Shown here: in pieces, positions 42,840 through 56,179 of the stretch
Position numbering within the stretch: position 1 is the first letter of the stretch
How the letters are laid out: each line of letters opens with the position of its first letter
DNA from: Limnohabitans sp.
Lineage (GTDB): Bacteria; Pseudomonadota; Gammaproteobacteria; Burkholderiales; Burkholderiaceae_C
Length of the DNA: 64,000 nucleotides
NCBI RefSeq assembly: GCF_017848645.1
Contig: NZ_JAFEIF010000018.1
Coordinates: 1 to 64,000, forward strand
Reading direction: 5' to 3'
Program-made: the position numbers and the translations under genes
The notes under the pieces: model-generated
Told to the model about the DNA's origin: nothing
Database searches by the model: none
Seen by the model: only the letters and a program-made list of their open reading frames with translations

Positions 42840-44759
42840 ATGGTTCAGATCACGCTTCCCGACGGTTCATTGCGCGAATTTCCCGGCCCTGTCACGGTGG
42901 CCGAAGTGGCTTCATCCATTGGTACTGGCTTGGCCAAGGCCGCCTTGGGCGGCAAGGTCAATGGCCAACTGGTCGACACCAGTTTCAGCATGTCCGCCAA
43001 TGCCCAACTGGCCATCGTGACGGCCAAAGACCCTGAAGGTCTGGAATTGATCCGCCACTCCACGGCGCACTTGCTGGCCTATGCGGTCAAGGGCATTTTC
43101 CCTGAGGCGCAAGTCACGATCGGCCCCGTGATTGACAACGGGTTTTATTACGACTTTTCGTACTCACGCCCCTTCACACCGGAAGACCTGGTCACGATCG
43201 AAAAACGCATGACCGAGTTGGCGGCCAAGGACGAGCCCGTGCTGCGCCGGGTACTGCCACGTGACGAAGCCGTGGCCCATTTCAAAGCCATGGGCGAGCA
43301 TTACAAGGCCGAAATCATCGGCTCGATTCCGGCCGGCGAGCAGGTCAGTTTGTACCGTGAAGGCGATTTTGAAGACCTGTGCCGTGGCCCGCATGTGCCC
43401 AGTACGGGCAAACTCAAGCACTTCAAACTCATGAAGGTTGCGGGTGCTTATTGGCGCGGTGACAGCAAAAACGAGATGCTGCAGCGTGTCTATGGCACCG
43501 CTTGGGCCAGCAAGGAAGACTTGCAGTTGTATCTGACCCGCCTGGAAGAGGCCGAAAAGCGCGACCACCGCAAACTCGGCCGCGAACTCGACTTGTTCCA
43601 CATTGACGAACATGCGCCCGGTTTGGTGTTTTGGCACCCCAAAGGCTGGACCGTGTGGCAAACCGTCGAGCAGTACATGCGCCAGGTCTACCGCGACAGT
43701 GGCTACCAGGAGGTCAAGGGCCCGCAGTTGCTGGACAAGACCCTCTGGGAAAAAACCGGGCACTGGGACAAGTACCGTGACAACATGTTCACCACCGAGT
43801 CCGAAAAACGTGACTACGCTTTGAAGCCGATGAACTGCCCGGGTCACATCCTGATCTTCAAGCAGGGCTTGAAAAGCTACCGCGACCTGCCTTTGCGCTA
43901 CGGCGAGTTTGGCCAGTGCCATCGCAACGAGCCTTCGGGTGGCCTGCACGGCATCATGCGCGTGCGCGGCTTCACGCAAGACGATGGCCACATTTTCTGC
44001 ACCGAAGATCAGATCCTGCCCGAGTGCGATACCTTCACGCAGGTGCTCAAGAAGGTTTACGCCGACTTCGGCTTCACCGACATCCTCTACAAGGTCTCCA
44101 CCCGTCCAGCCGCGCGCATCGGCTCTGACGAGCTGTGGGACAAGGCCGAAAAAGCCTTGATGGACAGCCTGCGCCACTCGGGTTGCGACTTTGTGATTTC
44201 CGAGGGAGACGGTGCTTTTTACGGACCCAAAATCGAGTACACACTCAAGGACGCCATTGGCCGCGAATGGCAGTGCGGCACGATTCAGGTCGATTTCAAC
44301 CTGTCCGAGCGTCTGGATGCGGAGTACGTGGCCGAAGACGGCTCGCGCCAGCGTCCCGTCATCCTGCACCGCGCCATCGTGGGCAGCATGGAACGCTTCA
44401 TTGGTATTTTGGTCGAGCAGCATGCCGGTGCCTTGCCCACTTGGCTGGCACCCCTTCAGGTGTCGGTGCTCAACATCACCGATGCACAGTCCGATTACTG
44501 TCGCGAAATTGCTGCAAAACTGCGAAAATCGGTGACAAATCAAGGCCTTAGGGTCGATTTGGACCTGCGCAACGAGAAAATCACGTATAAAATACGAGAG
44601 CATTCGTTGCAAAAGCTGCCTTACATCCTTGTCGCTGGCGACAAAGAAAAGGCAGCAGGTACCGTCGCAGTGCGCGCCCGAGGCAACAAAGACCTCGGTG
44701 TGATGTCGATCGATGCGTTCATTGAACTCATTGCTGCCGACATCGCTTCTAAAGCCTGA
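42840..44759 (+). CDS. thrS: threonyl-tRNA synthetase
   Basis: [56 protein letters not shown]; start trimmed to 42840. Confidence 0.97.
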   Translation: MVQITLPDGSLREFPGPVTVAEVASSIGTGLAKAALGGKVNGQLVDTSFSMSANAQLAIVTAKDPEGLELIRHSTAHLLAYAVKGIFPEAQVTIGPVIDNGFYYDFSYSRPFTPEDLVTIEKRMTELAAKDEPVLRRVLPRDEAVAHFKAMGEHYKAEIIGSIPAGEQVSLYREGDFEDLCRGPHVPSTGKLKHFKLMKVAGAYWRGDSKNEMLQRVYGTAWASKEDLQLYLTRLEEAEKRDHRKLGRELDLFHIDEHAPGLVFWHPKGWTVWQTVEQYMRQVYRDSGYQEVKGPQLLDKTLWEKTGHWDKYRDNMFTTESEKRDYALKPMNCPGHILIFKQGLKSYRDLPLRYGEFGQCHRNEPSGGLHGIMRVRGFTQDDGHIFCTEDQILPECDTFTQVLKKVYADFGFTDILYKVSTRPAARIGSDELWDKAEKALMDSLRHSGCDFVISEGDGAFYGPKIEYTLKDAIGREWQCGTIQVDFNLSERLDAEYVAEDGSRQRPVILHRAIVGSMERFIGILVEQHAGALPTWLAPLQVSVLNITDAQSDYCREIAAKLRKSVTNQGLRVDLDLRNEKITYKIREHSLQKLPYILVAGDKEKAAGTVAVRARGNKDLGVMSIDAFIELIAADIASKA

Positions 44760-44845
44760 AGGTGTTTTTCGCCACAAGCTTTGGCCCGTGGGCACAAAGA
44801 TGGATGGGCTGCTTTTCGCAGTTTTGTTCCGTAAAGGATTGAGTC

Positions 44846-45445
44846 ATCGCTACCGAATTTCGTGATCGTCGCCAACGCGAAGAACGTAAACACCGTTTGA
44901 ACCGTGAAATCATGGCCCCAGAGGTCCGTGTTTCAGGGCCTGAAAATGAGCCCATGGGCATTTTGTCACTGGCTGAAGCCTTGCGCTTGGCCGGCGAGAT
45001 GGATGTGGACCTGGTTGAAATTGCCGCCACGGCCAACCCACCGGTTTGTCGTTTGATGGACTACGGCAAGTTCAAATACCAGGAGCAAAAGCGTGCGGCG
45101 GAAGCCAAAGCCAAGCAAACGGTCATTGACATCAAGGAAGTCAAGTTCCGCCCCGGCACGGACGACGGTGACTACAACATCAAAATGCGCAACATCCGTC
45201 GGTTTTTGACCGATGGCGACAAGTGCAAGATCACTTTGCGTTTCCGTGGTCGTGAAATCACGCACCAGGAATTGGGTCTGGCTTTGCTCAACCGCATCCG
45301 CGATGAGCTGGCCGACTCGATCATCGTGGAGCAGTTTCCCAAGTTGGAAGGCCGCCAGATGATCATGATGATCGCGCCAGGCCGTAAAAAGCCGGCTGCG
45401 GGTGGCAAGGCTGCAGACACGTCTGCGCCGGCTGAATCTGCTTGA
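44846..45445 (+). CDS. infC: translation initiation factor IF-3 (non-canonical ATC start)
   Basis: [60 protein letters not shown]; in-frame TGA at 44840, first usual start codon is TTG 44897. Confidence 0.93.
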   Translation: MATEFRDRRQREERKHRLNREIMAPEVRVSGPENEPMGILSLAEALRLAGEMDVDLVEIAATANPPVCRLMDYGKFKYQEQKRAAEAKAKQTVIDIKEVKFRPGTDDGDYNIKMRNIRRFLTDGDKCKITLRFRGREITHQELGLALLNRIRDELADSIIVEQFPKLEGRQMIMMIAPGRKKPAAGGKAADTSAPAESA

Positions 45446-45480
45446 CAAAGAATTTGACCGGCTTTCGGGCAGGTTGAGTC

Positions 45481-45504
45481 AAAAGCTGCCTTTGGGCGGC
45501 TTTT
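45481..45504 (+). terminator. hairpin between infC and rpmI, terminator- or attenuator-like
   Basis: AAAAGCTGCC-tttg-GGCGGCTTTT (one G-U pair) followed by gttaaa. Confidence 0.6.
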
Positions 45505-45581
45505 GTTAAAAGTGGCTCGGGGCCAACAAGGCTGCAAATTTTTTGCAGACGCCTCACGAGCACAATTAAAGGAGCATTCAC

Positions 45582-45785
45582 ATGCCCAAGATGAAGACCA
45601 AAAGCAGCGCTAAAAAGCGCTTCCGTGTTCGTCCAGGTGGAACCGTTAAACGCGGCCAAGCCTTCAAACGTCACATCCTGACCAAGAAGACCACCAAAAA
45701 CAAGCGTCACCTTCGCGGTTCCGTGTCTGTGCATGAGACCAATATGGGTCACATCGCGCAAATGCTGCCCATGGCTGGCCTGTAA
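45582..45785 (+). CDS. rpmI: 50S ribosomal protein L35
   Basis: [46 protein letters not shown]. Confidence 0.97.
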   Translation: MPKMKTKSSAKKRFRVRPGGTVKRGQAFKRHILTKKTTKNKRHLRGSVSVHETNMGHIAQMLPMAGL

Positions 45786-45810
45786 TCACTGACGAACAAG
45801 GAGAATAAAT

Positions 45811-46173
45811 ATGCCTCGCGTTAAACGTGGTGTAACGGCACGCGCCCGTCACAAGAAAGTTTTGGCCCTTGCAAAAGGTTTCCGCGGTCGCCGCGGCAAT
45901 GTCTTCCGCATCGCCAAACAGGCGGTGATGAAGGCCGGCCAATACGCCTACCGTGACCGCCGCACCAAAAAGCGTGTGTTCCGTCAGTTGTGGATTGCCC
46001 GTATCAACGCCGCTGCGCGTGAATGCGGTCTGACCTACAGCCAGTTCGCCAACGGCCTGAAAAAGGCTGCCATCGAAATCGACCGTAAGATGCTGGCGGA
46101 CATCGCCGTGCACGACAAGGCCGCTTTTGCTGGCATCGTGAACCAAGTCAAAGCCAAACTGGCCTCAGCTTGA
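45811..46173 (+). CDS. rplT: 50S ribosomal protein L20
   Basis: [51 protein letters not shown]. Confidence 0.98.
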   Translation: MPRVKRGVTARARHKKVLALAKGFRGRRGNVFRIAKQAVMKAGQYAYRDRRTKKRVFRQLWIARINAAARECGLTYSQFANGLKKAAIEIDRKMLADIAVHDKAAFAGIVNQVKAKLASA

Positions 46174-46219
46174 GTCCATGAGTGACGCGGGCCCTCGGGC
46201 CTGTGCCACGCACTCGATC

Positions 46220-46258
46220 AAAGGGATTGAGGCTCGCAAAAGCTTCAATCCCTTTTTT
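46220..46258 (+). terminator. terminator between rplT and pheS
   Basis: AAAGGGATTGA-N14-TCAATCCCTTTTTT. Confidence 0.8.
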
Positions 46259-46293
46259 GTTCTTTCTCACACAGATCACCGATCTCCCACACC

Positions 46294-47331
46294 ATGAACG
46301 AGCTGGACACCCTGGTCGAATCCGCCCGCCAGAGTTTTGTGCAGGCACTGACACCTGCAGACCTCGAAAACGCCAAAGCCCAGTTTTTGGGCAAAGCCGG
46401 TCGCATCACCGAGTTGATGAAGGGCATGGCCGCTCTGAGCGTGGAAGATAAGAAAACCCGAGGCGCCGCCATCAACCTCGCCAAGCAGGCGATCGAGGCG
46501 GCCTTGAATGACCGCCGCCAAGCCCTGGCTGATGCTGAGTTGCAAGCGCAACTCAAGGCCGAAGCCCTGGATGTGTCGCTGCCTGGCCGCAGCGCCAATG
46601 TCGGTGGTTTGCACCCTGTCTCGCTGACGCTGGAGCGGGTCGAGAATATTTTTGGCTCCATGGGTTTTGAAGTGGCCCAAGGCCCCGAGATCGAGACCGA
46701 TTGGTTCAACTTCACCGCGCTCAACACGCCCGAAGACCACCCGGCCCGGTCCATGCATGACACCTTCTACGTCGAAGGCGGCCACCTGCTGCGCACGCAC
46801 ACCAGCCCCATGCAAATCCGCCATGCGGTGCAGCACGTCAAGCGTTACCGCAACCAGCTCGATGCTGGCCAAGGGATGCCCGAGATCCGCGTGATTGCTC
46901 CCGGGCGTACCTACCGCGTTGACTCCGACGCCACCCATTCGCCCATGTTCCACCAGTGCGAAGGCTTGTGGATTGGCGAGAACGTGAGCTTCAAGGACCT
47001 CAAGGTCGTGGTCACCGATTTTTGCCGCACCTTTTTTGAGAGCGACGACTTGGTGCTGCGCTTTCGCCCGAGTTTCTTCCCGTTCACCGAGCCCAGCGCT
47101 GAGATTGACATCCAGTTCCAAAGCGGCCCGCTGGCCGGTCGCTGGCTTGAAGTGGGCGGCTCCGGTCAAGTGCACCCGAACGTGGTGCGCAACATGGGCC
47201 TGGACCCCGAGCAGTTCATTGGTTTTGCCTTTGGCATGGGCATGGACCGTTTCACCATGCTGCGCTACGGCGTGAACGACCTGCGCCTGTTCTTTGACGG
47301 CGATGTGCGCTTTCTGAGCCAGTTCCAGTAA
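46294..47331 (+). CDS. pheS: phenylalanyl-tRNA synthetase alpha subunit
   Basis: [69 protein letters not shown]. Confidence 0.97.
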   Translation: MNELDTLVESARQSFVQALTPADLENAKAQFLGKAGRITELMKGMAALSVEDKKTRGAAINLAKQAIEAALNDRRQALADAELQAQLKAEALDVSLPGRSANVGGLHPVSLTLERVENIFGSMGFEVAQGPEIETDWFNFTALNTPEDHPARSMHDTFYVEGGHLLRTHTSPMQIRHAVQHVKRYRNQLDAGQGMPEIRVIAPGRTYRVDSDATHSPMFHQCEGLWIGENVSFKDLKVVVTDFCRTFFESDDLVLRFRPSFFPFTEPSAEIDIQFQSGPLAGRWLEVGGSGQVHPNVVRNMGLDPEQFIGFAFGMGMDRFTMLRYGVNDLRLFFDGDVRFLSQFQ

Positions 47332-47358
47332 TTCCCTTCCAAGTCCGAGACACGCGAC

Positions 47359-49788
47359 ATGCAATTTCCTGAATCCTGGTTGCGCGAGTTCTGCAACCCG
47401 CCCCTGACGACCCAGCAACTGGCCGATACCTTGACCATGGCCGGCCTTGAAGTGGAAGAGCTCGAGCCCGTGGCCCCGCCGTTCACGAAGATCGTGGTCG
47501 GCGAAATCAAGGAAGCCGTGCAGCACCCCAACGCCGACCGCTTGCGCGTGTGTCAGGTGGATGTGGGGCAGGGCGGTCTGCTGAACATCGTCTGTGGTGC
47601 GCCCAATGCCCGCGTGGGTATCCGCGTGCCTTGCGCCATGGTCGGCGCCGAGTTGCCGCCTGGCGAAGACGGCAAGCCTTTCCAGATCAAAGTGGGCAAG
47701 CTGCGTGGTGTGGAGAGCCAGGGCATGCTGTGTTCAGCCAAAGAACTGAAAATCGCCGACGACCATGGCGGTTTGTTGGAGCTGCCCGCTGACGCGCCTC
47801 TGGGCCAGGACATCCGCCAGTATCTGAATCTGGACGACACCCTGATGACGCTCAAGCTGACGCCCAATTTGGCGCATTGCTTGAGCGTGTACGGCATCGC
47901 CCGCGAAGTGTCGGCCCTGACCGGCGCACCTTTGAAGGCTCCGACCTTTCCGGCAGTGGCCACGCAGATCGGCGACAAGCTGGCCGTGAATGTCCAGTCC
48001 CCCGACCTGTGCGGCCGCTTCAGCGGTCGCGTTGTGAGGGGCGTGAACACGAAGGCGCAAACTCCGCAGTGGATGGTCGACCGCCTGGCCCGTTGCGGTC
48101 AGCGCAGCGTGAGCCCGTTGGTGGACATCTCCAACTACGTGATGTTCGAGTTCGGTCGTCCCTCGCATATTTTTGACCTCGACAAGATCCACGGCGGCTT
48201 GCAGGTGCGCTGGGGCCAGCCCGGTGAGTCGCTCAAGCTGCTCAATGGCAACACCGTGACCGTGGACGACAAGGTGGGTGTGATCGCCGATGACAGCCAA
48301 GTCGAATCGCTGGCCGGCATCATGGGCGGCGACGCCACCGCCGTGTCCGACGACACCCAAAACATCTACATCGAAGCGGCCTTCTGGTGGCCCACCTCGA
48401 TTGCTGGCCGCTCGCGCCGCTACAACTTCTCGACCGATGCAGGCCACCGTTTCGAGCGCGGTGTGGACCCGCAGCTGACGGTGGAGCACATCGAGCGCAT
48501 CACCCAGCTGGTGCTGGACATTTGCGGCACCCCCGAGACAAAGGTCGGCCCCATCGATGACCAAACTTTGAACTTGCCCGCCATCACGCCAGTGACCCTG
48601 CGCGTGGCCCGTGCGGTCAAGGTGATTGGCATGCCTTTGACCCAACAGCAGTGCGCCGACGCTTTGCGCGGCTTGGGCTTGCAAGTGGCCGAAGGGCAGG
48701 GCACTGTCACCGTCACACCGCCCAGCTTCCGGTTCGATTTGCAGATCGAAGAAGACCTGATCGAGGAAGTGGCCCGCATGGTGGGTTACAACAACCTGCC
48801 CACGAACCCGCCTCTGGCCCCCATCACCGCCAAAGTGCGCCCAGAGACCGAGCGCAGCCCATCGACTGTACGCCGCGCCATTGCCGCTTTGGGTTATCAG
48901 GAAACCATCAACTACAGCTTTGTCGAAGAAGCTTGGGAAAAAGACTTGGCGGGCAATGCCCACCCGATCCGCCTGCTCAACCCGATCGCCAGCCAGATGA
49001 GCGTGATGCGCTCGAGCCTGATCGGCTCGCTCTTGCAAGTGGTCAAGTTCAACGCCGACCGCAAGGCCGACCGCGTGCGCGTGTTCGAGCTGGGTCGCGT
49101 GTTCCTGCGCAATGCGAGCGTGGCAGACAGCGACGCCACCGTGCAAGGTTTTGACCAGCCCATGAAGGTCTCAGGCATGGCCTGGGGCCCCTTGGAGCCT
49201 TTGGGTTGGACAGGCAAGTCGCGCCTGGTGGATTTCTTCGATGTCAAAGCCGATGTCGAGCGCTTGCTGGCCCCGGCCCAAGCCGAATTCGTGGCCTCCG
49301 AGCACCCCGCGATGCACCCCGGCCGCTCGGCTCAGGTCCTGCTGCAAGGCCGGGTGATCGGTCATGTGGGTGAGTTGCACCCGCGTTGGCGTCAGGCCTG
49401 GGACTTGCCGCATGCGCCTGTCGTGTTCGAGCTGGACCTGGACGCGGTCACTCAGCGCAGCGTGCCTGTGGCCCAGCCCGTGGCCAAGATGCAAGCGGTG
49501 GAGCGCGACATCGCCGTGATCGTGCGTGAGCAGGTCACGCACGCCGAGTTGATGCAAGCCATCCACAGCGCACCGACTCTGGGTTTGCTGCGCCATGCGG
49601 TGCTGTTCGATGTCTATCGCCCCAAGGCTGAAGCCGCTGGTGGCCTGGCGGTGGGCGAGAAAAGTTTGGCGGTTCGTTTGAGTTTGCACAGCGACGAGGC
49701 CACCTTGACCGACGCCCAGATCGAAGCCGCCATGGGGGCCATCATGGCCAGCCTGTCCGAGCGGGTTTCTGCACGTTTGCGTACCTGA
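47359..49788 (+). CDS. pheT: phenylalanyl-tRNA synthetase beta subunit
   Basis: MQFPESWLREFCNPPLTTQQLADTLTMAGLEVEEL; 809 aa. Confidence 0.97.
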   Translation: MQFPESWLREFCNPPLTTQQLADTLTMAGLEVEELEPVAPPFTKIVVGEIKEAVQHPNADRLRVCQVDVGQGGLLNIVCGAPNARVGIRVPCAMVGAELPPGEDGKPFQIKVGKLRGVESQGMLCSAKELKIADDHGGLLELPADAPLGQDIRQYLNLDDTLMTLKLTPNLAHCLSVYGIAREVSALTGAPLKAPTFPAVATQIGDKLAVNVQSPDLCGRFSGRVVRGVNTKAQTPQWMVDRLARCGQRSVSPLVDISNYVMFEFGRPSHIFDLDKIHGGLQVRWGQPGESLKLLNGNTVTVDDKVGVIADDSQVESLAGIMGGDATAVSDDTQNIYIEAAFWWPTSIAGRSRRYNFSTDAGHRFERGVDPQLTVEHIERITQLVLDICGTPETKVGPIDDQTLNLPAITPVTLRVARAVKVIGMPLTQQQCADALRGLGLQVAEGQGTVTVTPPSFRFDLQIEEDLIEEVARMVGYNNLPTNPPLAPITAKVRPETERSPSTVRRAIAALGYQETINYSFVEEAWEKDLAGNAHPIRLLNPIASQMSVMRSSLIGSLLQVVKFNADRKADRVRVFELGRVFLRNASVADSDATVQGFDQPMKVSGMAWGPLEPLGWTGKSRLVDFFDVKADVERLLAPAQAEFVASEHPAMHPGRSAQVLLQGRVIGHVGELHPRWRQAWDLPHAPVVFELDLDAVTQRSVPVAQPVAKMQAVERDIAVIVREQVTHAELMQAIHSAPTLGLLRHAVLFDVYRPKAEAAGGLAVGEKSLAVRLSLHSDEATLTDAQIEAAMGAIMASLSERVSARLRT

Positions 49789-49800
49789 GTGCATGCCATG

Positions 49801-50148
49801 CAAATCAGTTTTGAATCCCTGGAAACCCCGGCACTGACCAAGGCGCACCTGGCCGATTTGCTGTTCGAGCAGATTGGCTTGAACAAGCGCGAGTCCAAGG
49901 ACATGGTCGATGCGTTTTTTGACCTGGTGGTGGACAGCCTGATTGCGGGTGACGATGTGAAAATTTCCGGCTTCGGCAATTTCCAGATCCGCACCAAGGC
50001 TGCGCGTCCCGGGCGCAACCCGCGCACCGGAGAATTGATCCCGATTGATGCACGTCGTGTCGCGACTTTCCATGCCAGCCATAAACTCAAGGCCTTGATC
50101 CAGGGCGATGCCGTTGACGACGAAGGTGTGGAGACGGTGGGCCGCTGA
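49801..50148 (+). CDS. ihfA: integration host factor alpha subunit
   Basis: [67 protein letters not shown]; start ATG 49801 (alternative 49789 is the ORF-track start). Confidence 0.96.
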   Translation, partial: QISFESLETPALTKAHLADLLFEQIGLNKRESKDMVDAFFDLVVDSLIAGDDVKISGFGNFQIRTKAARPGRNPRTGELIPIDARRVATFHASHKLKALIQGDAVDDEGVETVGR

Positions 50149-50170
50149 ATCATTCCTGATTGGAGTGCCC

Positions 50171-50518
50171 ATGTTGTTCAAGTTCAAATCCCAAGTCACC
50201 AGCGACCTCATCATGCTGGAGGCCGATGCCCGCAGGCTGCTGCACATCATGTTGGGTCACGACCCTGACAAAGGCATCATTTTGGTGAAGGACCTGTCTG
50301 CAGCCATTGCCAAGCTGGAGTCGGCTGTGGCCCAGGATGAAGCGGCCCGTTTGCAGCGCAGCCAAGCGGCGCAAAAAGCCTCAGTGCCCACTGACAGCAC
50401 GCAGGACGCCTCGGTGGAGGTGTTGGACGCCGTGCGACTTGCGCAGCGGGCCAGCCCCATGCTCAAGCTGCTCAAGCACTGCGTGGCCGACCCGTCTGAC
50501 GTGGTCTGGGGCGTGTGA
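50171..50518 (+). CDS. DUF1840-like protein
   Basis: MLFKFKSQVTSDLIMLEADARRLLHIMLGHDPDKGIILVKDLSAAIAKLESAV; start trimmed to ATG 50171. Confidence 0.85.
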   Translation: MLFKFKSQVTSDLIMLEADARRLLHIMLGHDPDKGIILVKDLSAAIAKLESAVAQDEAARLQRSQAAQKASVPTDSTQDASVEVLDAVRLAQRASPMLKLLKHCVADPSDVVWGV

Positions 50519-50521
50519 GGT

Positions 50522-51046
50522 TCAGCCAGGCCGTTTGCTGAACACGGCACCACCGAGTTTGAAGCCGGGCTTGATTTGCCGCTTGGCAAACCAGCCTTGG
50601 TTCATCTCCAGCACAAATCGCACGGGTTTGCTGGAGCAGTGCGAGTCATCGCTTTGCGGCTGCATGTCGGCCAGGTTAACGATGGTGCCATCGTCCTCGA
50701 CGAAAGCGGCCGTGAGGGGAATCAGGGTGTTGCGCATCCAAAAGCATTGGGTCGACGCTTGCTCGAACACGAACAGCATGCCCTCGTGCACCGGCATATC
50801 CTTGCGCCACATCAGACCGATCTGTCGCTGCTCGGGGGTCTGGGCCAGTTGCACATCCAGGCGGTGCATACCGGCCGTCAATGTCGTGCGGGCCAAGCCC
50901 ATTTGAGGCCCTGGGTTGGACTGGGCCGATGCCAGAGATCCGGCCAGCAGCAGGCTGCAGGCGATACCGAACGCTGCGCTGCGCCAGGTCTTATTGCGGG
51001 CAGGGCTGCAAAAAGCGCGACATGTCGAAAAGAAGAAGTGGGTCAT
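50522..51046 (-). CDS. DUF192 family secreted/lipoprotein-like protein
   Basis: Hydrophobic N-terminus followed by LDVQLAQTPEQRQIGLMWRKDMPVHEGMLFVFEQASTQCFWMRNTLIPLTAAFVEDDGTI. Confidence 0.88.
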   Translation of the reverse strand: MTHFFFSTCRAFCSPARNKTWRSAAFGIACSLLLAGSLASAQSNPGPQMGLARTTLTAGMHRLDVQLAQTPEQRQIGLMWRKDMPVHEGMLFVFEQASTQCFWMRNTLIPLTAAFVEDDGTIVNLADMQPQSDDSHCSSKPVRFVLEMNQGWFAKRQIKPGFKLGGAVFSKRPG

Positions 51047-51253
51047 GGTGAGGGCTGGAATGCAAAGCAGGCCCCAAGGATAACGCCTGCTGGGGTTGTT
51101 GCCGCACTGCGCAAGCCGACTGACTTCAGTCAAGCCAAAGAGCATGCCTGCAGGGGACCTTGACTGGTCGCGGCAGCGGCAGCCGCAGGGAAGGACATGC
51201 CCCGACACAAGACCCCAGGGCCCTAGCCCCCGGGCTTTAAGCCTTAGAGCGCT

Positions 51254-51571
51254 TCAAGGGGCTGCCGTGTCCGTTTGGCCGGGTGGGTCGCTGTCAGCCC
51301 CATTGGCCCGGCCAAGGCTCGTCAAGGCGCTGTCGGTGCCTTGGGTCGAGTCTGCCAATGGCGTTGGCGTGGCAGCCCAAATATTCGCAGCCATCAGGCC
51401 CTTGGCGCCTTGCGTCAGCTCGAAGTTGACGCGCTGGCCTTCCTTGAGGGTTTTGAAGCCCTCCATCTGGACAGCCGAAAAATGGGCAAAAGCATCCGCG
51501 CCGCCCCCGTCGGGTTGAATGAAACCAAAACCTTTGGCATCGTTGAACCATTTGACCGTACCACTGGGCAT
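51254..51571 (-). CDS. cold-shock domain protein with C-terminal extension
   Basis: [64 protein letters not shown]. Confidence 0.92.
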   Translation of the reverse strand: MPSGTVKWFNDAKGFGFIQPDGGGADAFAHFSAVQMEGFKTLKEGQRVNFELTQGAKGLMAANIWAATPTPLADSTQGTDSALTSLGRANGADSDPPGQTDTAAP

Positions 51572-51730
51572 ACGATGTCTCCGTGTTTTTATTGAATGGC
51601 TCAGTTTGAGTAATTCAAGGCGAATTTGTCAATGTGAGGTTTTCCCGGGGTGCAGCATTTGTGCCGCATGCAGCCAAGACTTTTCAGACCCCAAGCTCAA
51701 AGGGCTTGAAAGCATCGATAGAATGAAATC

Positions 51731-52090
51731 ATGGCAACGAAAAAACCTTCCAATCCCACGCTGCCGACCGTGACCCCCCGTGCGCCTGATGGCGGCGATT
51801 CGGTGGTCCTCGAAAGACGTGCCCAAAAAATCGAACCGCCCCAGATGTACCAGGTGGCGATGCTCAACGACGACTTCACCCCCATGGAGTTCGTGGTGAT
51901 GGTGATCCAGGAGTTTTTCAGCAAGGACCGCGAGGCGGCCACCCAGATCATGCTCAAGATCCACCTGGACGGCAAAGGCGTTTGCGGGGTCTATTCCCGC
52001 GATGTGGCCGCCACCAAGGTCGATCAGGTGCTGGATGCAGCCAAACAAGCCGGTCACCCGCTGCAATGTGTCAGTGAACCCATTGAATAA
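51731..52090 (+). CDS. clpS: ATP-dependent Clp protease adaptor ClpS
   Basis: [58 protein letters not shown]; precedes clpA. Confidence 0.97.
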   Translation: MATKKPSNPTLPTVTPRAPDGGDSVVLERRAQKIEPPQMYQVAMLNDDFTPMEFVVMVIQEFFSKDREAATQIMLKIHLDGKGVCGVYSRDVAATKVDQVLDAAKQAGHPLQCVSEPIE

Positions 52091-52150
52091 ACCGGTATGC
52101 CCCCCACCTCTTATTCGTCTCTTTTACTCAGCAAGGCATAAGGAAATCAC

Positions 52151-54484
<2,334 letters not shown>

Positions 54485-54501
54485 GACCTGCGAGCCCCAA
54501 G

Positions 54502-54556
54502 CCTGGCCCCGGTTTCGAGGGCCAGGTGCAAAAAAGGCCCGTGAGGGCCTTTTTTT
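54502..54556. terminator. double-hairpin terminator between clpA and yjgR-like gene
   Basis: CCTGGCCC...GGGCCAGG hairpin then AAAAAAGGCCC-gtga-GGGCCTTTTTTT. Confidence 0.85.
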
Positions 54557-54578
54557 GTGGTGCACCGAAGCGGCGCCC

Positions 54579-56108
54579 TTATCTGCGCCGCCCCCCACCC
54601 AGCAAGCTGCCCAGCACGCCACGCACGATTTCCCGGCCAATGGCCGAACCCGCAGTGCGTACAGCACTTTTGACCACCATTTGCGCCACACCGTCGCGCT
54701 GTCCACCCCGGGGGCCGGTGCTGCCAAACAGCATGTCGCTCAAGCCGCCCATCAGGCCGCCGCTGGCAGGTTCGGTTGCAGCCGGTGCCTGGCCCGGCAA
54801 GGGGTTGGTGGCGCTGGCTTGGCCGGTCGCCGTGGCCTGGCCCTTGATGCGCTCATAAGCGGACTCACGGTCCTGGGCTTGTTCGTACACCCCGGCCACC
54901 AACGAGCCCTGAACCAGCGCCTGCCGTTGGGCGGCGGTGATGGGGCCCAGCTGGCTGCCCGGGGGCAGCACAAACACGCGCTCGGTCTGGCAGGGGCGGC
55001 CTTTGGCGTCCAGAAAACTCACCAGGGCCTCGCCCACGGCCAGCTCGGTGATGGCCGCTTCGATGTCCAGGCCCGCTTTGGGGCGCATGGTTTGCGCGGT
55101 GGACTTCACGGCTTTTTGATCGCGCGGGGTGTAGGCGCGCAGGGCGTGTTGCACCCGGTTGCCCAGCTGCCCCAGCACACTGTCGGGGATGTCCAGTGGG
55201 TTTTGCGTGACAAAGTACACCCCCACGCCCTTGGAGCGCACCAGGCGCACGACCAGCTCGATGCGCTCGACCAGGACTGCCGGCGCGTCCTTGAACAGCA
55301 GGTGCGCCTCGTCGAAAAAGAAGACCAGCTTGGGTTTGACCGGGTCGCCGATTTCGGGCAATACCTCGAACAACTCGGACAGCATCCACAGCAAAAAAGT
55401 GGCGTAAAGGCGCGGCGAGTTCATGAGCTTGTCGGCCGCCAGGATGTTCACCACCCCCAGACCTTGGGCGTCGGTCTGCATGAAGTCTTCGATGTTGAGC
55501 ATGGGCTCACCAAAGAACTGGTCGCCGCCTTGTGTCTCGATTTGCACCAGGCCGCGCTGGATGGCCCCGATGCTGGCGGCGCTGATGTTGCCGTACTCGG
55601 TGGTGAACTGTTTGGCGTTGTCGCCCACGTACTGCAGCATGGCCCGCAGGTCTTTCATGTCCAGCAGCAGCAAGCCGTTGTCGTCGGCGATCTTGAACAC
55701 CAGGTTCAACACCCCGGCTTGCGTGTCGTTCAGGCCCAGCATGCGCGTGAGCAACAAGGGACCCATGTCCGAGATGGTGGCGCGCACCGGGTGGCCTTGC
55801 TCGCCAAACACGTCCCACAAGGTGGTGGGGCAGGCCAGAGGCTCGGGCAGTGACAGTCCACGGTCTTGCAGCACGGCGGCCAGCTTGTCGCCGATCTTGC
55901 CCGCCTGGCTGACCCCGGTCAGATCGCCCTTGACGTCGGCCATGAAGACCGGCACACCGATGCGCGAAAAGCTCTCGGCCAGAGTTTGCAACGTGACGGT
56001 TTTGCCCGTCCCGGTGGCCCCCGTGATCAGGCCGTGGCGGTTGGCGAGACCCGGCAGCAGGTGACACTGCGCTCGGGCGTTTTGAGCAATCAACATGGGA
56101 TCAGCCAT
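54579..56108 (-). CDS. HerA/YjgR-like (DUF853) ATPase
   Basis: [61 protein letters not shown]. Confidence 0.9.
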   Translation of the reverse strand: MADPMLIAQNARAQCHLLPGLANRHGLITGATGTGKTVTLQTLAESFSRIGVPVFMADVKGDLTGVSQAGKIGDKLAAVLQDRGLSLPEPLACPTTLWDVFGEQGHPVRATISDMGPLLLTRMLGLNDTQAGVLNLVFKIADDNGLLLLDMKDLRAMLQYVGDNAKQFTTEYGNISAASIGAIQRGLVQIETQGGDQFFGEPMLNIEDFMQTDAQGLGVVNILAADKLMNSPRLYATFLLWMLSELFEVLPEIGDPVKPKLVFFFDEAHLLFKDAPAVLVERIELVVRLVRSKGVGVYFVTQNPLDIPDSVLGQLGNRVQHALRAYTPRDQKAVKSTAQTMRPKAGLDIEAAITELAVGEALVSFLDAKGRPCQTERVFVLPPGSQLGPITAAQRQALVQGSLVAGVYEQAQDRESAYERIKGQATATGQASATNPLPGQAPAATEPASGGLMGGLSDMLFGSTGPRGGQRDGVAQMVVKSAVRTAGSAIGREIVRGVLGSLLGGGRRR

Positions 56109-56179
56109 CGAAAATCTCCTCCTCGGAGTGAAAAGTAAAATCCAGCCTCTAGGTTAAATCAACATTCAAGGAATTCCCG

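Noticed and set aside
46182-46290. Possible Phe-rich leader peptide ([10 protein letters not shown]) before pheS suggesting classic Phe attenuation
   Set aside because: The Phe codons coincide with the terminator T-tract instead of preceding it, so ribosome stalling there could not control the hairpin as in the classic mechanism.
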